The translations under genes were made by a program, and so were the position numbers. A DNA stretch of 64,000 nucleotides from Watersipora subatra (taxonomy: Eukaryota; Bryozoa; Gymnolaemata; Cheilostomatida; Watersiporidae). The stretch is from NCBI RefSeq assembly GCF_963576615.1, contig NC_088710.1, positions 20,641,114-20,705,113 of the forward strand, read 5' to 3'. Numbering within the stretch: the stretch's first letter is position 1; each line of letters begins with the position of its first letter. Positions 1 through 10,300 of this stretch are shown piece after piece. The notes below the pieces were generated by a model, which was not told where the DNA came from, made no database searches, and saw only the letters and a list, made by a program, of their open reading frames with translations.

Positions 1-113
1 TGTGAGTATAATAGCTCTATAAACATAAATGTGGGAAAGTCAGTGTTTATACAAACATTGCGTAGTATGCTATTGCTATGAGAAAATAATATCATCAATG
101 TCAACATACAACA
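1..113 (-). repeat. Start of 3' LTR of Ty3/gypsy element (partial)
   Basis: On the minus strand, sequence beginning TGTTGTATGTTGAC follows directly after a purine-rich tract, as expected for the first bases of a 3' LTR. The LTR runs off the left edge, so its length and end cannot be seen. It lies downstream of the integrase of the element at 589-3382 in the same orientation. No matching 5' LTR is visible in the window. Confidence 0.55.
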
Positions 114-122
114 TCCCTTTTC
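114..122 (-). other. Polypurine tract of the Ty3/gypsy element
   Basis: The minus strand reads GAAAAGGGA immediately before TGTTG. This is the classic plus-strand primer position of LTR retrotransposons, next to the 3' LTR. Confidence 0.5.
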
Positions 123-588
123 ATCTTTAATTGAATTCAGTGCACCAGTATTGAATATGCATATACCTCTGAGTGTTACACAAGCTAGGATACAGCCAAT
201 GGCTACCACAGGCACCAAGGAGAAGGCACCAAGCAATGCCAGCCCCACAGCACAGCCACAAGCCAAATCGAAACCCAAAACTCAATGACGCAATGCTCAA
301 GCTACCAAGAAACACCCAGCTTGATGCACAGTTCACCCAGAATTCCAAAACTACCTCATACTGAGACTGCTTATATGTATATATTTGCTCAATGATAACA
401 ACTTGTATTACTATGACGGGCTAATACAACAGACTAATACGAATACCCAGATTTTCTCTTCTTTTTGTTTTCTTTTTTTTAAACTTTTTATTTCTACACC
501 ACACCACTATCCCTACAAAAATAATATGACTAGCACTACTTTCTATTCCTACTCAACTAAATTCACACAAAAGGACACTACTGGCTAA
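123..588 (-). other. 3' non-coding part of the Ty3/gypsy element
   Basis: This stretch lies between the integrase stop at 589 and the polypurine tract. Short open frames exist on both strands, one of them a hydrophobic 73-residue frame on the minus strand. None shows a recognisable domain, and I regard them as chance frames. No env-like gene is seen. Confidence 0.45.
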
Positions 589-3382
589 TCAATGACTAAT
601 AGGATTTCCATACCGCACAGGCATATTCCGCACCCTCGGTGGCCTGATTGGCGTATCAAACTTAGCACTCTGACCTTCTTCTGGTGCTGCTGGGTTGCTA
701 CTTTTATCTGGTATATTAACTGCATTATCAGCAGTACCTACACCACTCGAAGCTAAACTCGAATCAACTGAAGAACCATTGTTAGAAACACCTAGACTAC
801 CCCGCTGAACAAATCGTTTAACTTCAGAAACATTTCTACGCATTCTTTTTCCCTCGGAGCTCTCTACCACCACCTCTGAACCATGCTTTCCTACAACCTT
901 TTGTTCCAGTGGATGAAATGTAGAACTAAGCTTGTCAGTCTTGGCCTGCCTTACCAAAACTTTATCTCCTATAATTATGTCATCCTGTGACCGACCTTCA
1001 TCTGTAAGAGTCCTACTTTTCTCCTGAGCCAGTGCTTGATGATCCCGCAGTTCACCATCCAGAGATTCCTGTCTCTCAAGGCAGGGTAACTTTGCCCTCA
1101 TTGGTCTTCCCCTCATTAGTTCACCTGGAGCTACACCAGTCACTGTATGAGGTGTGGAACGATATGCTAACAGAAACCTTCTAAGCTCAGCTTTGTAGTC
1201 CTTACCGAACATATGTGCTATTTTGAGACTTTTTAACAGGCTCCTGTTCTGCCTTTCCACCTCTCCATCAGCAGCAGGCCACATAGGGGTAGTTGATAAC
1301 CAATAAATACCATAACTTTGCAAAAACTCTTGGAACTTGCTGCTGACAAATTGTGGACCATTATCAGTCCTGACACTTGAAGGAACACCCCATCGACATA
1401 TTATGGAATCAAGAGCTGCCGTGATTTTATCTGATTGAGTAGACTTCAAAAAACACACATCAAAGTAACGACTGTAGTAATCAACTACTACAAACACACT
1501 TTCTCCATTAGGCAGAGGTCCCAAAATGTCACAGGCTATATGCTCACCATAAACGATCTGGCATTTTAGTAGATACCATAGGAGGAGGTTTTGAAGGTGC
1601 ACTAACCACTTGGCACTCATGGCACTCTCGACATTTAACTTCTGCCTCTTTGTCCATTCCTGGCCACCATAACTTGGATTGAAGTAGATGTTTAGTCTTT
1701 TCTATTCCTTGGTGACCTTCGTGTGCCAACTCCACAACCTTTGCTCGCAGCACCACTGGCATGACTATATTGTTGCCTCTGATGACAACGCCTTCAACAT
1801 CACTCAACTTCGTGTACACTGACCTGTAAGCTGGTAAACAAGTAGACCACCTTCCATCTAACAAAGCATCTCTCACTAGTTTCATCTCAGAACAGTCAAT
1901 AGATGCCTTCTTGACCTCGTCAAATGACATTGCTTTAGGAACTGACAATCTAGCTACAGTATGTACATATTCATCAGCAACATTAGCCACATTCCTGATG
2001 CAATCCGGACTAGCAGAAAGCCTTGACAATGGGTCAGCTATGTTTTCCTGACCTGGCCTGTATACCACTTCATAATCAAATGCCATCAGTCTCAACACCC
2101 ATCACTCAATGCGAGCAGAAGGTCGAGATTGTACTTTGTTGAAGATAAACTGCAGTGGATGATGATCAGTGACAAGACGAAACTGCAAGCCAATGAGATA
2201 CATTGCAAAATGCTCACAGTCCCACACAATAGCTAATGCTTCTCTCTCTGTCTGGGAATAGCGCCGTTCCACAGAGGATAAGCTTCGATGCCTATAAGCT
2301 ATTACACGCTCCACACTAGCTATCTTCTGACTTAAAATGCAACCCAGCCCAAATGGACTGGCATCAACTGTAACAGTAGTTCTAGCACTAGGGTCAAAAT
2401 ATGCTAGTGTCTCTGTCTTTGACATCAAGGCCTTTATGCCTTCAAAAGCAGACTTCTGTTTTTTACCCCACAGAAATCGAACCCCTTTCTTAGTTAGCCG
2501 GTGCAACGGCTCCGCCAAAGTTGACAAGTTCGGAAGAAATCTACCAACAAAGTTTACCAACCCAAGAAAACTTCGTAACTCTGAGGCATCTTTAGGTTCC
2601 CTAGCACTAACAATAGAGCTCACTTTCTTGGGACATGGGGAAACACCATCAGCAGAAATCTGAAATCCTACAAAGTCTATTTTGGTCACCCCAAAGACGC
2701 ACTTGGATACGTTTAACGTCAGACCTAGACCACTCATTCGCCTCATGAACTCAGCCAAGCGTTCATCATGCTCTACACGATTCTTACCAAATATCACAAT
2801 GTCACCTGCATAGTTTTGGCACCCTGCCAAGCCCGTGATAGCTTTCTGGATTTGGTACTGAACCAGTTCCGGTGCTGAAGCTATCCCAAACATTAGTCTC
2901 TTATACCGATAAAGACCAAAGGGGGTAATGAAAGTTGTGATATCTCTAGAGTCAAGATCCAGTTCGAATTGATGAAACGCTTGTTTCAAATCTACCTTAC
3001 TGAAATACTGGGCACCGTTCAAATTGTACAACAACTTTTTTACTGTAGGTATAGGGTGCCTCTCTCTAATAATAGCTTTGTTAGCCTGGCGCATGTCAAC
3101 ACATAGACGAATATCTTTCCCTTCATCTTTCGGAACAGTAACTATTGGGCTAACCCATCTAGCGGGTCCTTCAACACACTCAATAATTCCTTGCTCTAGC
3201 AATTCGTCTAGTTTGACTTTTGTGAGCTCACGAAGGCCAAATGGCAGGCGTCTTACAGGCTGAGCCACTGGTGGAACACTCGGATCAATGTGCAATGAAA
3301 CCCGAAAATCTCTCAGCAACCCAACACCATCAAAGCATTCCGGGAAGCAATCAACCCATGAACGAACTCCAGGACCCCCCAC
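589..3382 (-). pseudogene. pol: Ty3/gypsy retrotransposon pol (RT, RNase H, integrase), inactivated
   Basis: Three adjoining minus-strand frames encode reverse transcriptase (3382 to about 2600), RNase H and its connection (to about 2000), an HHCC zinc domain and an integrase core (to 589). RT shows the RLCVDMRQANKAI and FSKVDLKQAFHQ blocks. RNase H shows TVTVDAS and TDHHPLQ. Integrase shows HEGHQG with CRECHEC, then the acidic residues in CDILGP, RTDNGPQF and ADGEVERQNR. Inactivating changes: the RT active site reads YAGD where the family has YADD; a TGA at 2099-2101 interrupts the RNase H/connection frame; a one-base frameshift near 1545-1560 separates the zinc domain from the integrase core. 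Gag and protease are absent, and the coding part starts only about 10 bp from a 45-bp tandem array, so the element is 5'-truncated. It most likely sits in an intron of UBE3B, whose remaining exons should lie beyond the left edge. Confidence 0.93.
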
Positions 3383-3392
3383 ACCTAGAACA

Positions 3393-3610
3393 CTGTGGGT
3401 GGAACTAAGCTTGTTTGATAACTGTCAATAATATAAACTGTGGGTGGAGCTAAGCTTGTTTGACAACTGTCAATAATATAAACTGTGGGTGGAGCTAAGC
3501 TTGTTTGACAACTGTCAATAATATAAACTGTGGGTGGAGCTAAGCTTGTTTGACAACTGTCAATAATATAAATTGTGGGTGGAGCTAAGCTTGTTTGACT
3601 ACTGTTAATA
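3393..3610. repeat. 45-bp minisatellite, about 5 copies, split by a transposon
   Basis: The 45-bp unit contains GTGGGTGGAGCTAAGCTTG and starts at about 3393, 3438, 3483, 3528 and 3573. The last copy is interrupted at 3610 by the transposon at 3611-5929. Its remainder resumes at 5930 (ATATAACTTGTGGGTAGAG) and runs directly into the splice donor of the UBE3B exon at 5961. Because 45 is a multiple of three, the array also gives a spurious repetitive open frame. Confidence 0.9.
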
Positions 3611-4203
3611 CAGTAGACGCTCCTACAACGTAAATAATCCATTACAGGAACGTTTACGTCATAGGGAATTTACGTTATATGAACAGTAAAATACAGTGAA
3701 ACATGGATAACTCGCCCTCGGATATATCGAACACACGGTTAACTCGAATGGATTTGCTTGGTCCGTTCCCACGCAATGATAAATGGCTCTATATAACTCG
3801 ACCTCGGCACCGTTAACTCGAACAGTTTTTTGCCGAATTCACAAACGTGGTTTCCGTTCAATTTGTTTCGAAGGAGTTTCCACTAGTCGCGGAGCTGAGA
3901 CTACTCTGCTTTCTTAACGAAAGCGCTTTTTATATGCGTATAGTGTACATATAATTTCCCCCGTACCGTATAATGGAACCGAAAAAGAAATCGTATAAAA
4001 ATGATTAATAGGGTCGCTAAGACGTTCGCTTAGTTACAGCCAAGCTATAAACGTTAGAAGGTATTAGCGATAAAAATTTAATAAAGATAGACACAGCATG
4101 CAAAATACATATTGTAACAGTGATTATATGCGGATACATAAAGATAAAATGTCACAAATAGGCTCGTGGCTTGGCGTCCGCTACAACAGACATCTACTTT
4201 ACG

Positions 4204-4536
4204 ATGGCATCACGCAAGCAAAGAAAAGCGTGGAAACTTTCTGACAAACTTAAAGTACTCGAGGAAATCGAAGCAGGACAAAAGCTATCAGCATTATCAA
4301 AAAGAGAATAACTTCCAAAAACTACAGTGTCAACATGGATTAAACAAAAAGAAAGAGTAAGATCGTTATGTGACCAAAATTCATCAAGGCTAAGAGATCG
4401 TTCAACGTCGCACGATGATTTGGATGGTGTATTATTGACTTGGTTTAGACAAGTGCGTAGTGAAGGCGTACCTATCGATGGGCCAATTTTGTTAAAAAAG
4501 ACTAACAAGTTTTTAAGAACTATAATAACTGTTTAA
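4204..4536 (+). pseudogene. Tigger/pogo transposase, N-terminal HTH fragment
   Basis: From ATG 4204 the frame reads SDKLKVLEEIEAGQKLSALS, then an in-frame TAA at 4309-4311, then LPKTTVSTWIKQKERV. This is the CENP-B N-terminal (psq-like) helix-turn-helix of pogo-group transposases. The following WFRQVRSEGVPIDGPIL begins the second DNA-binding domain. The frame ends at 4536, and the DDE catalytic domain that should follow is absent. A plausible transposase C-terminus (ending TTLDKFFK, 4530-4622) follows directly in another frame, showing that the middle of the gene was deleted. Confidence 0.8.
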
Positions 4537-4683
4537 AATCTATTTCTACAATAAGTCACACTGTTGATCTTTGTCAAAAAAATACCTTGTCACAGACTAC
4601 ACTCGATAAGTTTTTTAAATGAAATAGCTGATCAGATGTAAAGCATGCTTTTTTGCATTGGTCATAAATGTTTACCTATGTTC

Positions 4684-4961
4684 AGTTTTAAAAATTATCA
4701 GAAAGAATAGATATTTTTCTATTGGGCTGAGATTTGTTTGCAGTTTTAGGTGATGTGACTGACAAGACGTTTTAAGATTAAAATTGGCAAAATTGATCTC
4801 GAGTAAAACACTCAGAAGAAAAAATGTTTTCTGAGCGTTTTAACCGCGATTAGGTTTTGCCAATTTTAATCTGAAAAAGTTCTGGCAGTCACATCACCTA
4901 AAACAACACACAATCTCAAGTGTATAAAAATATCTATACTTTCTGATAAATACTTTAAAAC
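4684..4961. repeat. Long near-perfect inverted repeat (hairpin), about 135-bp arms
   Basis: The left arm (about 4684-4818) holds GTTTTAGGTGATGTGACTG and GATTAAAATTGGCAAAA. The right arm (about 4826-4961) holds their complements in reverse order, with only about 8 bp between the arms. It may be a third, foldback-type insertion within the Tigger copy. Confidence 0.75.
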
Positions 4962-5960
4962 TCTACATCAGATGCCCTTTAACTTACAACAAACAACCTA
5001 TACTTTAGTTTTATATATACATGTAGTTTGTATATGTATCTACTGATAAATACATTCACTTGTGACTGTGCTCTGATAACTTGAACGCTCTGATAACTCA
5101 AACACTTTCGCTCGGTCTCGTGAAGTTTGAGTTATCCATGTTTCACTGTATATATAAATTACTTAATCTGTTCCAAGATCCTTCCAAACTCACCCCTTCG
5201 GCCATGCTAAAAGGAAATACTTTACTTAACTCTTTTAATTTGTGGGCTGTACCGTAACTGCAAAACTATTGGTTTGCATCGACAACTTTTCTACTTTTTA
5301 TAATCAATCTCACTGGTTTTATAGACTATGACTGCGGTAATTTTACAACAAATTGATAGGGACTGCACATTTTTGATGTTCATTTACAACGATTTACTTA
5401 TTTTTTTAAACAGAAAAGTCTATCCTGCAAAGTAAAGCTAATAACAAATATTTTGTACGTCTACAATAAAGCAAAACAACAAAATCTTTCTACTATAAAA
5501 AGCAGTTCTACCTGTTCGTCGTCTATCACTACGGAGGGGGTCAAGGTTAGGATTAAAATAATTTTAGACGATACTCCAACTCGTGGCATTAAGACTGGCA
5601 GACCGACACTGTAACACCTGTACCAATCAATGGCCTTTTTATTTATGAACAATTGCGCAGCTATCCTATTCGTCTTTTTGTTGACACATTTAATTATCCA
5701 TTAAGACGAACTAGAATGTTGCGAAAGTTATATATAATAGATTTAGCGGTAAACGCACGGCGTTTTGTCTTCCACAAGTACAGCAAAATAAACTAACATT
5801 CAAATCGATTTTGAAAACTCGCTCGACTTGACCCTTTACGTTATATGGAATTTTGTACGTAGTAGAAAGTAAAAACTTCACATAAATTTTTTATGTTATT
5901 TGGAATTTACGTTATAGGAGCGTCTACTGTAATATAACTTGTGGGTAGAGCTAAGCTTAC

Positions 5961-7384
5961 CTGAGCATTGATGAACTTGACTCTGATGAGACCTTTGAGC
6001 GCAACAGGAGGCAACCCAGCCAGCTGATTGTAGCCATCCTGTAAGCAGGATAAAACAACTCCCTAGTGTGTGAGGACATTTTCCGAACTGAGCAAATTAC
6101 AAACTTTTACAGAGTATCTATGAAGAATAGAGATATCTAGCCGCTACAGATCTACCTCAAGTAGCCGGCGCCTGGAGACATTGATGTAGGTAATGTTAGG
6201 CATAGCATTCGCCGAGTCAGCGATGCCTTGAGATTCTTTATCATTCTGTACAAGTTTTCGGAAGAGAATCACGCGCTGTAAATAGACAAGCAGAAGCTTT
6301 GGCTAAAGTCATGAGCTCTTATCAAAGTGGCAACATAAATATCACTAACATTACTATTTCAGCTCATGAAAAATTGACTGGAAAGGCACTTTATTGTGTA
6401 TTATTGTTTGCTTCAGTATTAATAGAGTGATCAACGGCATTAATGTTGATTATTACAGAATAAACATGTTAGAAGCTGAACATAAACTGTTTCTTATTAC
6501 TTTTTGAATGACTGAGAAGATGTTTATCTACTTTGTCTAAAAATCTGTAGACTACTGACAAGGTAACAAATCCAGCAAAACAAGTGCTTAACATTTAGAG
6601 AAAATAAAATGCGGAATTTGATAAAACTGAAAATATCGGAAAAGATATGAATCCATACGCCATTCTAGATACTCCACACACAATAAATATACAGGAATAA
6701 ATATATTCCTGTATATTTATGTATACATGCATACATAATTACACACTATGTACAAGTACCGAAACTAAAATTAACAAAACTCTATAGGAGGTATACGTTA
6801 TAGAAGCATCTACTGCATGTAGCTATATAGTCACATGCGTATAATGAATAGTAAATATTATATTGAACGCTGAAATACACAATAAATTTTCACTTTTTAC
6901 AAATTTTCGTTTCACTCACGCAATATCAAGTATTTACGAAACACGAAGATTGTTGAACTAATGGCGCGAGCATCGTATCTCTTTCAGGCGTTGTGGGAGA
7001 GATTTTGGCAAATAGCATATAGACATTTTTGTTATTCAACCGCATGCAGCACACCATGCCTCAAATTTGAATTTCGAGTGACATTTTTGTTGATGTCGTA
7101 TGGTGAAAAAATGCTGTATAGAGGGGACGAAAAAACATGTTTCACATCGTAATCCCAAAATACAGTAAAACAGGGACGTCGTAACCCGAAGGTGCACTGT
7201 ATATTATCGATCTCAATATCTATTTGTAAAGTTCTACGAATATGCCATTAAATGTTAGCCTTAGCACCTACAGTAGATACTTACATCTTTATGTCCGACA
7301 ACATGGGGCATCTTCTGGAGAAGAAATTGTGAAGTTTTATTACCTTTATCAATACAGGAGATAAACTGAGCAGGACGCACATCT
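5961..7384 (-). CDS. UBE3B: UBE3B exons entering the HECT domain
   Basis: Three phase-compatible exons (7285-7384, 6156-6275, 5961-6038) encode [57 protein letters not shown] and [14 protein letters not shown]. These are the start of the HECT N-lobe. The family continues with a GxDEAGIDxDGxFKEF block, which is not found between 1 and 5960. The next exon therefore lies past the Ty3 element, or the gene is truncated here. Confidence 0.85.
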
Positions 7385-10300
7385 CTGCAAGAGGAATCAC
7401 CAACAATCACAGGCATGCAGTGGTAACATCTGGTGCTCCAAGCAGTTGAAGATTATTACATATTATTGCCAAATATCAGGCTAATAAAGCCAAACCTCAG
7501 CTTACACTGTAAGTCTTACAGCTAACATACAAATCTTCCAAAGTATAAGAACAAATACAGTGGAACCTCGGTTCTTGAACATAATCCGTTCCAGAAGGTT
7601 GTTAGAAAACCGAGTTGTTCGAGATCCAAAACAATTATTCCCATAGAATTGATGAAGGTAACTTTTAATCGGTTCCAATTAAATTTTAATCGGTAAAGTA
7701 TTTTTTAACATTTTACACCATAAACTCTCATACACCAGACGCATACTAGAAATAAAAACTGGTAGATATAGATAGTGTTTATTTTTAATAAAAGATTTTC
7801 TATCTATGATGATGAAAACATGAAAACAGAAAACAGAAACTAAACATTTCGTATGTTTTGCTCTTAAAACATCAAAAACATTCCATGCTAAGATACAATA
7901 CCAAAAATTGCAGAAATTGATAACAAAACAGCGACAAATACAACAGATCAGTTACATAAAAATCGTGTAAAAAAGAACATATAAACAGCAATGGCAAGTT
8001 CACTTCATATCTTTGAAGGAGAACCCTCCTTCAAAACAATTTAGGGTAACTCGAATGGAGGAGTTGTCTCTAGCAAATCTCTTTGGTAGAGAGACGTCGT
8101 CCCAGACGGTCCCTTCCTTTATGAAAAAAATTTATGAAGCGTAACTTGTTTCTCCCTGCGTTAATGAATGTTTCCATGCTGTTTCCAGAGCTGTTCTGAA
8201 TATTTAATTCTAATGTGCATGCTCCGGTTTGGTCGCAAACCGAATTTTTGTTCGAGACGAAAAAATGTTAGCCAAGTGCAGCGTAACCTCGAAAACCGAG
8301 GTTCCACTGCGCTTGGTTCTACACCTTAAGCCATTTGTAACATATAGCGTTCAAAGCTTCTAAAAGCAATGTACAAAAGCTCCGTATGTGAAAGGGAGAT
8401 AAACTGGTGGAAATAAAAAACGGTGAAAGATTAAAAATGATAAAACATGTTTACGCTAAGTGTAAAGTTTACCTAATATAAGTAGTGAGCCTGAGTACAT
8501 TAAAGTAAGTTGAAATAGTAAGTTGGAAAAGTAAGTTGGAATAGGTAAATAGTAAATTAGAGTATGTTGAGGTAAGTTATTCCATGTATATCTTTCATTA
8601 CCTCTACTTTTAATCCTACACAAGCCAAGTGTGCTATTCCTTTTCTCCAAGGTAAAGTAACCCTGAAAACTTTTTCTATTAATCATTATTTAATTGATTT
8701 AGTTTTTATGTATAACTTAGTTTTTGTTCATGAATTTGTGGCAGTAACAAGTTAAAAAAATTACAGTGTGTTCCTATAAAAATAATTGCTCCAACATGTG
8801 ATAATCTTAACATGAATAAAATCTTGAAACGTATTAACTCTGGATGTAGAGATTTGACTGTACAGTATATGTACGTATTGTATAGGCTACATGTACAGCA
8901 CATGTACATATACTATACGTGTAGCCTGATACACAGTATAACAAAATAGAACTATGTATATAATGTGAAACTTTTTGTTGAACATCAAATCATCTCATCG
9001 CTTTCATATCGGTTTTTAGTGTAATGCTTTTGATTAATAAAGGCTACACTTTTAAATAAAAGTAATTACATAAAGCGGAGCCGACTTCAACTCATTAGAA
9101 ATATTTTCTAAAAGAGTCTTTGTGTAACAATCAGGAACAATAAGAACTATTTAACTGATCAATAGATCTTTTGAAATGAAATGTTTTTAAATAGGAAACT
9201 TGTAAGTTTAAAAGCTTTCTATTTAAAACTTTTTAATAAAAAAATCTTGATTTTCTTTTGCCATAGCAAATAGTGCTAGAGCAATTGCTACATTTAGCAA
9301 GACAAATTGTTCAAAGTTTGCTTTAGATGTGGGCCAAAACTCGGAACATAAGCTATTGGAGATGAACATTACCTGAAGTACCCTAGGACACTTATGTATT
9401 CGCCTCATCTAACTTTCGCGTTTTCGCGGAGTCATCCTCTCGCTAAAATTTCATGTGCGAAGCCAAACTATCATAACGAACGAGCGAAAACGCGAAATTA
9501 AATAGCTTTGTTCATTGATAGTCCAAGAAACAAATGGCAGCAAGCGATCAAATTCCATTATCGATGTCGCCCACACCATTCTACCTGCGGTTCACAATTA
9601 CAAACTAGTCCCAAGTTGAAATTTTTTCTTATCGGTGAACCGAACCTGAGGAATCTAATTACGTTTGTTCCACTGCATTTATTTTCACATCACTATATTT
9701 TCGCACTCATCAGAGCTGCGAAATTAAGTTACAGCGAAATTTTACTCTGTATGCTACTCACGAAACTTAATACTAGTGAAATATAACTGTCCTAGGGTAT
9801 TGCTTTTTCTTAGTAGAGTGAATTGTCTTTATTACCATCCTTACTATCTATCCCATCATTATCCTTACTATCTATCCCATCATAATCCTTACTATCTATC
9901 CCATCATTATCCTTACTATCTATCCCATCATAATCCTTACTATCTATCCCATCATTATCCTTACTATCTATCCCATCATTATCCTTACTATCTATCCCAT
10001 CATTATCCTTACTATCTATCCCATCATTATCCTTATTATCTATCCCATCATTATCGCATCAGAATTACAATATCTATCTCAGCATTATCCAATCTGAATG
10101 ACAATATCTATCTCAGCATTATCCAATCAGAATGACAGTAATCATAATTTAGCTGGTAAAGATACAAATTGTAAAACCTGCAATTAGAATAGCAGGTTTA
10201 CACCAAACATGTAGATAAATGTTAGATGTTAGTTGTATTTGTCATCTTTTAGAGAAATGAGTCATGCTCTCCTTAGTTAGTCTTTGATTACATACTTAAT

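Larger units (their letters stand above)
3694..5148. mobile_element. pogo/Tigger-like transposon nested inside the outer element
   Basis: Exact 20-bp terminal inverted repeats, CAGTGAAACATGGATAACTC at 3694 and its complement ending at 5148, are both flanked by TA. The interior carries a broken transposase with a CENP-B-type helix-turn-helix and a separated C-terminal tail, so it is an internally deleted pogo/Tigger copy. A further inverted repeat occupies 4684-4961. Confidence 0.85.
3611..5929. mobile_element. TA-target DNA transposon/MITE, inserted in the 45-bp array
   Basis: Terminal inverted repeats of about 25 bp match with one mismatch: left CAGTAGACGCTCCTACAACG, right the complement of the same with T for C at base 16. 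Both ends are flanked by TA (3609-3610 and 5930-5931). Removing the element and one TA restores a continuous minisatellite unit, so the insertion site is read directly. The element's own sequence is only about 0.86 kb (3611-3693 plus 5149-5929). The rest is a second transposon. No coding frame of its own is seen, so it is non-autonomous. The CAGT ends and TA target suggest the Tc1/mariner-pogo superfamily. Confidence 0.85.

Noticed and set aside
127-348. Hydrophobic 73-residue minus-strand frame
   Set aside because: Lies between integrase and polypurine tract. Considered as an env-like transmembrane remnant, but no family signature is visible.
3385-3642. Repetitive frame APPTVYIIDSCQTSL
   Set aside because: Artefact of the 45-bp array next to the Ty3 element.
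9776-10135. Open frame with YYLSHHYP repeats
   Set aside because: It is the translation of the 24-bp intronic minisatellite. The period divisible by three keeps the frame open, and no start context or flanking domain is seen.
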